This document shows, in pieces, positions 1 to 5,524 of a DNA stretch of 5,524 bases (position 1 is the first letter of the stretch; each line of letters starts with the position of its first letter). Both the position numbers and the translations under genes were made by a program. The notes under the pieces were generated by a model that was not told the DNA's origin, made no database searches, and saw only the letters and a list, made by a program, of their open reading frames with translations. Origin of the DNA: Gammaproteobacteria bacterium. Its GTDB lineage: Bacteria > Pseudomonadota > Gammaproteobacteria > SZUA-229. The stretch is taken from the NCBI GenBank assembly GCA_002401185.1, contig NVSH01000057.1:1-5524 (forward strand). Direction: 5' to 3'.

Positions 1-392
1 ATATTACGAATAGCAATTTTTGAATTTTCACCTTCATTTTTAACAACTTTAACCAGTTCACGACGACGCTCTTCGGTTAACGGCGGCATCGGTATACGAA
101 TCAGATTGCCCGCTGTTGTAGGATTCAACCCTAAACCCGAGTTTATGATAGCTTTTTCAACCACAGCAACCATCTGCTTTTCCCAAGGTGCGACGGCTAA
201 TGTCCTGGCATCTTCTACCGTAACATTAGCGACCTGATTAATAGGCGTATTAGACCCATAATAATCAACCATTATCTGATCAAGCAAGCTCGGGTGAGCA
301 CGTCCCGTTCTAATCTTTATTAATTCAGTTCGTAGTGCATCGACACTTTTCCCCATACGAACTTCGGCATCTGTAAGAATCTCATCAATCAT
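1..392 (-). CDS. frr: Ribosome recycling factor, N-terminal 130 codons (3' end outside window)
   Basis: RRF acts in the cytoplasm with EF-G to split the post-termination ribosome so that its subunits can be reused. The translation begins [20 protein letters not shown] and contains [13 protein letters not shown] (26-38), TVEDARTL (58-65), GLGLNP (86-91) and [17 protein letters not shown] (101-117), all hallmarks of the family and close to E. coli RRF. Residues 1-29 are the first helix of the three-helix domain I; about 30-106 form the beta-rich domain II; the second domain I helix starts near 107 and is cut by the window edge. About 55 of the usual 185 residues are missing. The start is fixed by family alignment and an AGGGGGG ribosome binding sequence seven bases upstream. 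The ATG overlaps the pyrH TGA in an ATGA, which suggests translational coupling. No frameshift is visible. Confidence 0.97.
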   Translation of the reverse strand, partial: MIDEILTDAEVRMGKSVDALRTELIKIRTGRAHPSLLDQIMVDYYGSNTPINQVANVTVEDARTLAVAPWEKQMVAVVEKAIINSGLGLNPTTAGNLIRIPMPPLTEERRRELVKVVKNEGENSKIAIRN

Positions 393-1114
393 TTAATTAC
401 CCCCCTGTTTACGGTGGTTCCAATCGTTATATCTTTCATCGCTGCTGGCAATGCACCCCGTTCATTTAAATTAAAAATACGTAACGGTAAATCGTTATCA
501 CGACACAGTACGATAGCCGTCGCATCCATTACCTGTATATTTTTATCCAGTACTTCATCAAATGTTAGTGACTCATATCGCACTGCATCAGGATTTTTCA
601 TTGGGTCTGCATCATAGACACCGTCAACTTTTGTTGCTTTAAATACGACATCTGCTGATACTTCAACTGCACGTAAACAACCAGCAGTATCCGTAGTGAA
701 AAATGGATTGCCTATGCCGGCAGCAAAGATAACAATACGTCCCTTTTCGAGGTGTCGTGTCGCGCGTCGCTGTACATATTCTTCACACATACGGTTAATC
801 TTGATCGCTGAAAGTACACGACAGTTCATACCTTGTTTTTCTAATGCATCCTGCATAGCCAGACTATTCATCACTGTCGCAAGCATGCCCATGTGATCAC
901 CAGTGACACGATCAATCCCAGAAGCCACAAGTCCCGCACCGCGAAAAATATTACCGCCACCAATAACAAGTGCAACCTCAATGCCCATATTTACAACTTC
1001 TGTTATCTCTGTCGCAACACGCTTTAACATGTTTGTATCAATACCATAATCGAGATCGCCCATCAGGGCCTCACCGCTTAACTTTATTAATACACGTTTA
1101 TAATTTGCCGACAT
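389..1114 (-). CDS. pyrH: Uridylate (UMP) kinase
   Basis: PyrH phosphorylates UMP to UDP using ATP and is the route into UTP and CTP. It belongs to the amino acid kinase family and is a cytosolic hexamer in bacteria, usually activated by GTP and inhibited by UTP. The 241 residues match the E. coli length. Visible motifs are KLSGEAL (11-17, phosphate binding), GGGN (52-55) with FRG (57-59), the UMP-binding stretch [15 protein letters not shown] (69-83), GNPFFTTD (135-142) and [13 protein letters not shown] (159-171, nucleotide binding). The frame is open upstream to an ATG at 1156, but that start would lie inside a terminator. The ATG at 1114 fits the family N-terminus and has an AAGGAG ten bases upstream. 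It overlaps frr by four bases, and a strong terminator separates it from tsf, so it needs read-through or its own promoter. No convincing promoter was found. Confidence 0.97.
   Translation of the reverse strand: MSANYKRVLIKLSGEALMGDLDYGIDTNMLKRVATEITEVVNMGIEVALVIGGGNIFRGAGLVASGIDRVTGDHMGMLATVMNSLAMQDALEKQGMNCRVLSAIKINRMCEEYVQRRATRHLEKGRIVIFAAGIGNPFFTTDTAGCLRAVEVSADVVFKATKVDGVYDADPMKNPDAVRYESLTFDEVLDKNIQVMDATAIVLCRDNDLPLRIFNLNERGALPAAMKDITIGTTVNRGVIK
400..406 (-). promoter_or_regulatory. frr ribosome binding site inside the end of pyrH
   Basis: AGGGGGG on the minus strand ends seven bases before the frr ATG and lies within the last codons of pyrH. It is G-rich rather than a perfect AGGAGG, so some frr translation may depend on ribosomes finishing pyrH. 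Confidence 0.55.
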
Positions 1115-1124
1115 CGAGTAGTTA

Positions 1125-1130
1125 CTCCTT
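1125..1130 (-). promoter_or_regulatory. pyrH ribosome binding site
   Basis: AAGGAG lies ten bases before the ATG at 1114. It decides the start against the longer in-frame ATG at 1156, which has only the terminator stem and T-run before it. Confidence 0.8.
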
Positions 1131-1152
1131 GTTATTATAGTTTTTAACACGT

Positions 1153-1190
1153 ACATAAAAAACCGGGGGAAATCCCCCGGTTTTTTATGT
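1153..1190 (-). terminator. Strong intrinsic terminator between tsf and pyrH
   Basis: Two 18-base arms (1153-1170 and 1173-1190) are perfect reverse complements, separated by two bases. The core is CCGGGGG/CCCCCGG flanked by A6 and T6, so it reads as a terminator on both strands, although no plus-strand gene nearby would use it. On the minus strand it ends rpsB-tsf transcripts about 110 bases past the tsf stop. Its run of T ends only about 40 bases before the pyrH start, which leaves little room for a pyrH promoter downstream of it. Partial read-through or attenuation is therefore plausible. Confidence 0.93.
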
Positions 1191-1192
1191 TG

Positions 1193-1270
1193 CTATATAC
1201 ATTGTTCTCTACATATAAATATATGAGCAGTATTAATATAAAAGTTCTTACCATACTGCATAGCATGCAT
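1193..1270 (-). other. Possible 25-codon leader ORF before the pyrH terminator (speculative)
   Basis: An ATG at 1270 opens a frame of 25 codons starting MHAMQYGKNFYINTAH and ending at TAG two bases before the terminator arm. An AAAGG lies about nine bases before the ATG. The frame is AT-rich, with U-rich runs in the second half. A ribosome reaching the stop would cover the base of the hairpin, as in the pyrBI attenuator of E. coli. A frame this short in AT-rich DNA may be chance, and no promoter specific to it was recognised. Confidence 0.18.
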
Positions 1271-1300
1271 TTCTATCTACCTTTCTTATACTAACAATGA

Positions 1301-2197
1301 CTAACCGTTAACCTGCGCCATCACTTCATCAGCAAAATTTTCTACTTTCTTTTCAATCCCCTCACCAACTTCATAACGAACAAAGTTGTTTACCGTCGCG
1401 CCAGAATCAGAAAGCAGTGTTTCAACAGTTTTGTCTGGATCTTTAACAAATGACTGTCCAAGTAAAGTGATTTCAGCAAGATACTTACGTATACGACCCG
1501 TTAACATTTTTTCTACGATGTCTGCAGGTTTGCCACTTTCTAGCGCCTGTGCACGTAAGATATCTTTTTCTTTCTCCAACACATCGCTGGGTACATTAGC
1601 TTCGCTGACACACAGAGGATTACTTGCCGCGATGTGCATGGCGATATCTTTAATCAAGTCATCGTTACGTGCACTTTTATCAGCCCATTCCAGCTCAGCC
1701 ACAACACCCATACGAGTGCCATGTGAATAACTACCAAAAGCACCGTTTTTAGTACTAAGTAACGCAAAGCGACGCACTTGGATATTTTCACCAATTTTCA
1801 CAATTTTAGCCTTACGCGCTTCTTCAACCGTTTCAGAAGTACCGTCAAGTGTAGTCGCTGATAAAGCCACTACATCAGAAGGTTTGTTACTTAATGCAGT
1901 TTTTGCAATTGATGTTACGAAGGCTAAGAAATCATCACTACCAGAAACAAAGTCCGTTTCACAGTTTACTTCTACGATAGCAGCAGAATTTCCATCATCA
2001 CTAATTTCGACAACGACCCTACCTTCCGCAGCGACTCTACTAGACTTTTTATCTGCCTTTGCCATACCAGATTTACGCATATTTTCGATTGCTAGTTCGA
2101 TGTCACCATCAGTTTCCTGTAGCGCTTTTTTACATTCCATCATGCCCGAACCTGTTCGTTCACGCAGCTCTTTAACCATTGAAGCTGTAATTTTCAT
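1301..2197 (-). CDS. tsf: Translation elongation factor Ts
   Basis: EF-Ts is the guanine nucleotide exchange factor that releases GDP from EF-Tu so that it can bind GTP and carry the next aminoacyl-tRNA. The protein has 298 residues, somewhat longer than the E. coli protein. The N-terminal UBA-like module (about 1-55) has the family signature ELRERTGSGMMECKKAL (10-26). The exchange motif TDFV is at 81-84, with the Asp-Phe pair that disturbs the Mg site of EF-Tu. The core continues with KIGENIQVRR, GSYSHGTRMGVV and the late motif GQSFVKDPDKTV, then VRYEVGEGIEKK near the C-terminus. ATG at 2197 was chosen because AGGAG lies eight bases upstream; the GTG three codons earlier overlaps that site. 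It follows rpsB by 62 AT-rich bases without a terminator, so both probably share the rpsB promoter. The strong terminator at 1153-1190 lies downstream. Confidence 0.98.
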   Translation of the reverse strand: MKITASMVKELRERTGSGMMECKKALQETDGDIELAIENMRKSGMAKADKKSSRVAAEGRVVVEISDDGNSAAIVEVNCETDFVSGSDDFLAFVTSIAKTALSNKPSDVVALSATTLDGTSETVEEARKAKIVKIGENIQVRRFALLSTKNGAFGSYSHGTRMGVVAELEWADKSARNDDLIKDIAMHIAASNPLCVSEANVPSDVLEKEKDILRAQALESGKPADIVEKMLTGRIRKYLAEITLLGQSFVKDPDKTVETLLSDSGATVNNFVRYEVGEGIEKKVENFADEVMAQVNG

Positions 2198-2205
2198 CAC
2201 AGTCA

Positions 2206-2210
2206 CTCCT
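2206..2210 (-). promoter_or_regulatory. tsf ribosome binding site
   Basis: AGGAG sits eight bases before the ATG at 2197. This spacing excludes the in-frame GTG at 2206, whose first base is the last base of the site. Confidence 0.85.
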
Positions 2211-2259
2211 AAATAAATATTATTACTAAAAATTTACTAACGATTTAATGCGCAACAAT

Positions 2260-3177
2260 TTACTCTGCGTCCGCTACCGTTTTCTTTTTAGGTGCGGCTT
2301 TCTTTTTAACCGCAACTTTCTTTTCAGGCTCAGCTGTTATCTCTGTAACTTCTTCCACGACAGCTTCAGTAGCCACTTTTTCTACAGCTTCTTGTGGCAC
2401 CGGCTCTGCTTCTTCCGTTTTGCTGCTCACTTTAGCTTTTACTGGTGCAGCTTTGACTTTGTCAGGAGTAGGCTCTACTTTACGCGCTATCACCGCAGAT
2501 GCTCTTCCTTCGATAATGGCATCAGCAATACCCTGTGCATATAACTGAATTGCTTTAATCGCATCATCGTTACCTGGAATAACATAATCAACACCGTCTG
2601 GTGAGTTATTCGAATCGACAATACCAAAAACAGGAATACCTAATGTATTAGCTTCTTTAATAGCGATATCTTCATGACCAACATCAATAATAAATACTGC
2701 ACTAGGCAAGCCTTTCATATCTTTAATGCCGCCAAGCACTTTCTCTTTTTTAATCATCTCACGGGTCAACATGAGCTGTTCTTTTTTATTTAAGCGATCA
2801 AAACCGCCATTTTCAGACATCTCTTTTAATTCTTTTAAACGAGATACTGACTGGCGAATGGTTTTATAATTAGTCAACATACCACCTAACCAGCGATGAC
2901 TAACAAAAGGCATGCCGCAGCGTGTTGCTTCCTCGGCAATAATATTACGTGCAGCACGTTTTGTACCGACGAACAAAATGCTGCCGCGGTTAGCTGCAAT
3001 TTTACCAAGGGCATTCACCGCCTCCAGATATAAAGGTAGTGTTTTTTCTAAATTGATAATATGAATTTTGTTTCGTGATCCAAAAATGTACTCAGACATT
3101 TGTGGATTCCAGAAACGGGTTTGGTGACCAAAATGCACGCCTGCTTCAAGCATCAGACGCATAGATACGTTAGACAT
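2260..3177 (-). CDS. rpsB: 30S ribosomal protein S2 with extended C-terminal tail
   Basis: S2 binds late to the 30S subunit between head and body on the solvent side and is needed for S1 to attach. Residues 1 to about 228 match the whole E. coli protein: [15 protein letters not shown] (11-25), [16 protein letters not shown] (31-46), [10 protein letters not shown] (67-76), [10 protein letters not shown] (94-103), [11 protein letters not shown] (148-158) and [23 protein letters not shown] (181-203, two family signatures). The protein has 305 residues against 241 in E. coli. The extra residues from about 230 on form a low-complexity tail of Lys, Glu, Ala, Val and Pro, acidic in the middle and ending in [17 protein letters not shown]; it is probably disordered and has no domain I recognise. 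The start is supported by alignment and a GGAGA seven bases upstream. It is first in an operon with tsf, preceded by a structured leader and a GC-discriminator promoter. Confidence 0.98.
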   Translation of the reverse strand: MSNVSMRLMLEAGVHFGHQTRFWNPQMSEYIFGSRNKIHIINLEKTLPLYLEAVNALGKIAANRGSILFVGTKRAARNIIAEEATRCGMPFVSHRWLGGMLTNYKTIRQSVSRLKELKEMSENGGFDRLNKKEQLMLTREMIKKEKVLGGIKDMKGLPSAVFIIDVGHEDIAIKEANTLGIPVFGIVDSNNSPDGVDYVIPGNDDAIKAIQLYAQGIADAIIEGRASAVIARKVEPTPDKVKAAPVKAKVSSKTEEAEPVPQEAVEKVATEAVVEEVTEITAEPEKKVAVKKKAAPKKKTVADAE

Positions 3178-3184
3178 CGATATT

Positions 3185-3189
3185 TCTCC
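3185..3189 (-). promoter_or_regulatory. rpsB ribosome binding site
   Basis: GGAGA lies seven bases before the ATG at 3177. A second, stronger-looking GGAGG lies about 25 bases before the ATG in the loop of the adjacent hairpin, too far away to serve this start directly. Confidence 0.75.
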
Positions 3190-3193
3190 AAAT

Positions 3194-3218
3194 TGGGGTT
3201 AAGCCTCCATATACCCCA
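3194..3218 (-). promoter_or_regulatory. Hairpin beside the rpsB ribosome binding site
   Basis: TGGGGT (3218-3213) pairs with ACCCCA (3199-3194), giving six pairs of which four are G-C, around a 13-base loop that contains GGAGG. It ends four bases before the GGAG of the rpsB ribosome binding site, a suitable place for S2 or an alternative fold to control 30S loading. Confidence 0.5.
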
Positions 3219-3226
3219 TGCAATAA

Positions 3227-3275
3227 CTGATTAGGCAAAAAACATTTAATTTAGTCTGTTTTTTGTTTAAATCAG
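3227..3275 (-). promoter_or_regulatory. Long two-part hairpin in the rpsB leader
   Basis: On the minus strand CTGATT (3275-3270) pairs with AATCAG (3232-3227). Inside it CAAAAAACA (3265-3257) pairs with TGTTTTTTG (3244-3236) around a 12-base loop. The 15 perfect pairs split by a small internal loop are more than expected by chance. The inner stem is A-U rich, so it is not a terminator. Confidence 0.5.
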
Positions 3276-3337
3276 CACCCATTTACATGTGTCGGTATAT
3301 GTGCGTATTTAAATAAGATATAGTTAGCACGTTTGAT

Positions 3338-3356
3338 GGCCTAAGCGGCCCTAAGC
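3338..3356 (-). repeat. Short tandem repeat in the rpsB leader
   Basis: GCTTAGGGCC is followed directly by GCTTAGGCC on the minus strand, a near-exact duplication differing by one G. The two GGCC blocks can pair with each other. The TTAGGC of the second copy is complementary to GCCTAA at 3236-3231, so it might also reach the later hairpin region. Its function is unknown. Confidence 0.4.
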
Positions 3357-3446
3357 AAGCTAAAATCTGCTTTAAGAAACCACGTAGTAGTCATTATAAA
3401 ACGACGACCAAAACGACCATCAATAACTAACAATATCGCTCGTATA

Positions 3447-3464
3447 CACTAAGTTTTCTCAGCG
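3447..3464 (-). promoter_or_regulatory. 5'-end stem-loop of the rpsB transcript
   Basis: CGCTGAG (3464-3458) pairs with CTTAGTG (3453-3447) around an AAAA loop; two of the seven pairs are G-U. It would lie at the very start of the transcript from the promoter at 3472-3500, where it may protect the RNA end or form part of the S2 site. Confidence 0.4.
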
Positions 3465-3471
3465 CGGGCGC

Positions 3472-3500
3472 TTTATACCATATACAGACAAAATTCACAA
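3472..3500 (-). promoter_or_regulatory. rpsB-tsf promoter, extended -10 with GC discriminator
   Basis: On the minus strand TTGTGA (3500-3495, four of six to consensus), a 17-base spacer and TATAAA (3477-3472) preceded by TGG form a sigma-70 promoter with an extended -10. The next ten bases are GCGCCCGCGC, a discriminator typical of ribosomal promoters repressed by ppGpp and DksA. Transcription should start near 3464-3466. A perfect TATAAT at 3398-3393 is a possible second promoter, but it has no good -35 at a normal distance. Confidence 0.7.
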
Positions 3501-3521
3501 CAACTTAAACCTATTTATATA
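3494..3521 (+). promoter_or_regulatory. Candidate map-glnD promoter
   Basis: TTCACA (3494-3499, five of six to consensus), a 16-base spacer and TATATA (3516-3521) could start transcription near 3528, giving a leader of about 37 bases. Its -35 occupies the same bases as the rpsB -35 on the other strand. The -10 is mediocre and the region is AT-rich, so another start is possible. Confidence 0.35.
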
Positions 3522-3564
3522 CGTAGATTTTTACTAACCATTTGATTACAAAGAAACTATTAAC

Positions 3565-4332
3565 ATGACTATAATAATCAAAAATGAACAGGCGATACAA
3601 AAAATGCGTGTCGCTGGTCGACTCGCTGGCGAAGTCCTGCAAATGATTCGTCCACACGTAAACGCTGGTATTACCACCGATGAACTAAATACAATTTGCC
3701 ACGACTATATCGTCAATGTACAAAAAGCCATCCCTGCCCCTTTGAACTATCATGGCTTTCCAAAATCCATCTGCACATCGGTTAATTACCAGATTTGTCA
3801 TGGCATACCCAGCGATAAGAAATTAAAAAAAGGCGACATCATCAATATCGACATCACGGTGATAAAAGATGAATATCACGGTGACACCAGTAAAATGTTT
3901 TTTGTCGGTGAACCACCCATACGTGGTAGACGCGTAAGTGAGATTGCTCACGAATGCATGAAACGCGGCATTAAATTAGTCCGGCCAGGTGCTTACCTGG
4001 GCGACATCGGTCATGTCATACAGCAACATGCGCAATCCAATAACTTCTCAGTGGTAAGAGAATACTGTGGTCACGGCATTGGCAAAGGATTCCATGAAGA
4101 TCCTCAGGTCTTACATTACGGTAAAGCTGGCACTGGCGTAAAATTGGAACCCGGAATGATTTTCACCATTGAACCTATGATTAACGCTGGCAAACGCCAC
4201 GTTAAATTACTTAATGATAACTGGACCGTGGTCACCAAAGACCACAGTTTGTCCGCACAATGGGAGCATACAATCCTGGTAACCAATGACGGTTACGATG
4301 TCTTAACGCAATGTGAAGGCGATGACGTTTAG
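3565..4332 (+). CDS. map: Methionine aminopeptidase, type I
   Basis: MetAP removes the initiator Met from new proteins whose second residue is small, after deformylation, at the ribosome exit. The 255 residues form one pita-bread domain. All five metal ligands are present: D96 in NIDITVI, D107 in YHGDTSKMF, H170 in YCGHGIG, E203 in FTIEPM and E234 in QWEHT. The supporting histidines H79 (CHGIP) and H177 (GFHEDPQ) are also there. The N-terminus (KMRVAGRLAGEVL) aligns with E. coli without the extra domain of type Ib enzymes. ATG at 3565 matches that N-terminus, but the upstream AAAG is a poor ribosome binding site, so translation may be modest. It diverges from rpsB, as in E. coli, and glnD follows after 19 bases, presumably on the same transcript. 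The C-terminus is slightly shorter than in E. coli. Confidence 0.98.
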   Translation: MTIIIKNEQAIQKMRVAGRLAGEVLQMIRPHVNAGITTDELNTICHDYIVNVQKAIPAPLNYHGFPKSICTSVNYQICHGIPSDKKLKKGDIINIDITVIKDEYHGDTSKMFFVGEPPIRGRRVSEIAHECMKRGIKLVRPGAYLGDIGHVIQQHAQSNNFSVVREYCGHGIGKGFHEDPQVLHYGKAGTGVKLEPGMIFTIEPMINAGKRHVKLLNDNWTVVTKDHSLSAQWEHTILVTNDGYDVLTQCEGDDV

Positions 4333-4351
4333 CATCAGAGAAATATAAAAA

Positions 4352-5524
4352 ATGAATAAAAACACTACCGTAAGTGCTGTAAGCGATATCCTGGATTTTG
4401 AACTTTTAAGCCAACAACTTAATACCCCGACAACGAACATTTCTTCGACAACGACAAGCCCAGAGCTAATCACACCCAGTGTTATCAAATGTCTTAAAAA
4501 CGCCGTCGCCGATATCGATACAGGCCTAAAAAACCTTTACCAGGCAGGCTCTGACGTCAATGTTATCGTTTACGGCAGAGCCCATTTAATCGATCGACTG
4601 ATCGATGTTATCTACAGATACCTGTTTAAAGACCTCGATCAGGAGATTGCATTGATTGCTGTCGGCGGTTACGGACGTGGCGAACTACATCCAAAATCAG
4701 ATATCGACTTAATGCTGCTGTTAGCCGAAAAAGAAAACCAGCAAACAAAAGATCTCCTCGAAAAAATCTTGATGTTGTTATGGGATATAAATCTTGAGAT
4801 TGGTCACAGTGTTCGCACCATAGAAGAATGCATCGTTGAATCGACCAAAGATATAACCGTTGCAACAAACATTATGGAAGCCAGATTGCTCGCCGGTAGT
4901 GAACAACTTTTTTGCGAAATGAAAGAAAAAACCAGTGCAGAACATATCTGGGATTCGAAAGCATTTTTTCAGGCAAAGCTTGAGGAACAAATCCAACGTA
5001 ACAGAAAACTTAATAATACGGCTTACAACCTCGAACCTAATATTAAAGAAAGTAATGGCGGTTTACGCGACATCCAGATGATTGGCTGGGTAGCAAAACG
5101 ACACTTTAATGCAGACAGTTTCCACGACCTGGTAAAAGAAGGTTTTTTGCTCGAAGAAGAATTAAATACATTACTCGATGGTCAACACCTGTTATGGCGC
5201 ATTCGTTGCAGCCTGCACTATCTCTCACAACGCCGTGAAGATCGCCTGCTATTTGATTACCAGCGTGACCTGGCTCTGGAGTTTGGCTTCAAAGAAAATA
5301 CAGAAAATCCAAAGAACGAAGCCATCGAACAATTCATGCAACAATATTATCGTACCGTCATTGAACTGGAACGATTAAATGAAATGCTGTTACAACATTT
5401 CAGAGAAGCCATCATTTACCTCGACGAAGACAAAGACATCGAAATTATAAATAACAGCTTCCAGGTAAGAAACGGTTTCATCGAAACTAGAAATGAAACC
5501 CTCTTTAAAGAAAACCCCTGCGCC
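4352..5524 (+). CDS. glnD: PII uridylyltransferase / uridylyl-removing enzyme, N-terminal 391 codons
   Basis: GlnD senses glutamine: when it is scarce it attaches UMP to the PII proteins GlnB and GlnK, and when plentiful it removes it, setting glutamine synthetase activity and NtrC signalling. The visible part has the nucleotidyltransferase motif VGGYGRGELHPKSDIDLMLL at 104-123, with catalytic Asp pair D117 and D119. The family stretch NIKESNGGLRDIQMIGWVAKR lies near 230-250, followed by the helical GlnD-type region (LWRIRCSLHYLSQRREDRLLFDYQ). The HD domain that removes UMP and the two ACT domains that sense glutamine lie beyond the edge; the full protein is usually about 850-900 residues. 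ATG at 4352 is chosen by position 19 bases after the map stop; the AGAG upstream is weak. Residues 25-36 form a small Thr/Ser-rich segment of low complexity. No frameshift is seen. Confidence 0.96.
   Translation, partial: MNKNTTVSAVSDILDFELLSQQLNTPTTNISSTTTSPELITPSVIKCLKNAVADIDTGLKNLYQAGSDVNVIVYGRAHLIDRLIDVIYRYLFKDLDQEIALIAVGGYGRGELHPKSDIDLMLLLAEKENQQTKDLLEKILMLLWDINLEIGHSVRTIEECIVESTKDITVATNIMEARLLAGSEQLFCEMKEKTSAEHIWDSKAFFQAKLEEQIQRNRKLNNTAYNLEPNIKESNGGLRDIQMIGWVAKRHFNADSFHDLVKEGFLLEEELNTLLDGQHLLWRIRCSLHYLSQRREDRLLFDYQRDLALEFGFKENTENPKNEAIEQFMQQYYRTVIELERLNEMLLQHFREAIIYLDEDKDIEIINNSFQVRNGFIETRNETLFKENPCA

Larger units (their letters stand above)
3178..3465 (-). promoter_or_regulatory. rpsB leader, candidate S2 autoregulatory RNA
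   Basis: The predicted transcript has a leader of about 285 bases before rpsB, much longer than translation needs. In E. coli and other gammaproteobacteria S2 is known to repress rpsB-tsf through the rpsB 5' leader. Here the leader has a stem-loop near its 5' end (3447-3464), a long two-part hairpin (3227-3275) and a hairpin next to the ribosome binding site (3194-3218). A possible long-range helix of eight pairs (3294-3301 with 3208-3215) would enclose the long hairpin and compete with the last one. The pairings are read directly from the sequence; the regulatory role rests on the known system, and I did not match it to a covariance model. Confidence 0.6.

Noticed and set aside
400..405. Run of six G as a slippage site fusing pyrH to frr
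   Set aside because: The frr frame has a TAA directly before its ATG, so slippage cannot produce a fusion, and the run serves as the frr ribosome binding site.
1115..1156. In-frame upstream start for pyrH at 1156
   Set aside because: It lies in the terminator, has no ribosome binding site, and adds 14 residues with no family counterpart; the ATG at 1114 has AAGGAG upstream.
2198..2206. Upstream GTG start for tsf
   Set aside because: It overlaps the AGGAG site that serves the ATG at 2197, and EF-Ts proteins begin at that ATG.
414..2544. Plus-strand open frames opposite pyrH, tsf and rpsB
   Set aside because: They are antisense shadows of well-identified genes, with no family resemblance or ribosome binding sites.
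3236..3265. A/T-rich inverted repeat as a terminator
   Set aside because: The stem has almost no G-C pairs and lies in the rpsB leader, where it is better read as a leader hairpin.
3356..3420. Two short overlapping frames in the rpsB leader (8 and 17 codons, joined at TAATG)
   Set aside because: Neither has a ribosome binding site and both are short enough to be chance.
4303..5378. Open frames overlapping map and glnD in other frames and on the minus strand
   Set aside because: They lie inside clearly coding sequence and encode no recognisable protein.
1..5524. Mobile element, CRISPR array, tRNA or defence system
   Set aside because: No transposase, spaced direct repeats, cloverleaf or accessory gene is visible; the whole window is explained by core genes and their control regions.

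Overview
This is an ordinary, conserved core-genome window from an AT-rich, non-enteric gammaproteobacterium. The evidence is gene order together with close resemblance to the Escherichia coli proteins as I remember them; no database was searched. Two gene sets diverge from a 387-base intergenic region. On the minus strand lie rpsB (ribosomal protein S2), tsf (EF-Ts), pyrH (UMP kinase) and the first 130 codons of frr (ribosome recycling factor). On the plus strand lie map (methionine aminopeptidase) and the first 391 codons of glnD (PII uridylyltransferase). All six reading frames look intact. The species cannot be named from this sequence.

Left part (1-1300): frr runs off the left edge. It overlaps the pyrH stop by four bases (ATGA), so the two are probably translationally coupled. 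pyrH is the standard 241 residues. A very strong intrinsic terminator (1153-1190) stands between tsf and pyrH, only about 38 bases before the pyrH start. A 25-codon open frame ends two bases before that terminator. The arrangement could be a simple partial terminator or an attenuator.

Middle part (1301-3564): tsf and rpsB are joined by a 62-base AT-rich gap with no terminator. S2 carries a tail of about 75 residues rich in Lys, Glu and Ala that E. coli S2 lacks. The upstream region holds a convincing rpsB promoter: a -35, a 17-base spacer, an extended -10 and a GC-rich discriminator typical of stringently controlled promoters. It is followed by a leader of about 285 bases with several strong hairpins, two of them next to the ribosome binding site. 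Known S2 autoregulation in gammaproteobacteria makes this leader the likely control element. A weaker map promoter on the other strand overlaps the rpsB -35.

Right part (3565-5524): map has all metal ligands. Nineteen bases later glnD begins, with an intact nucleotidyltransferase motif, and is cut by the right edge.

The genes form a translation and growth module: S2 and EF-Ts for initiation and elongation, RRF for recycling, MetAP for N-terminal Met removal, UMP kinase for pyrimidine nucleotides, GlnD for nitrogen sensing. I see no mobile element, CRISPR array, tRNA, rRNA or novel gene system. What merits a second look is regulatory: the rpsB leader, the shared -35 region and the pyrH terminator arrangement.
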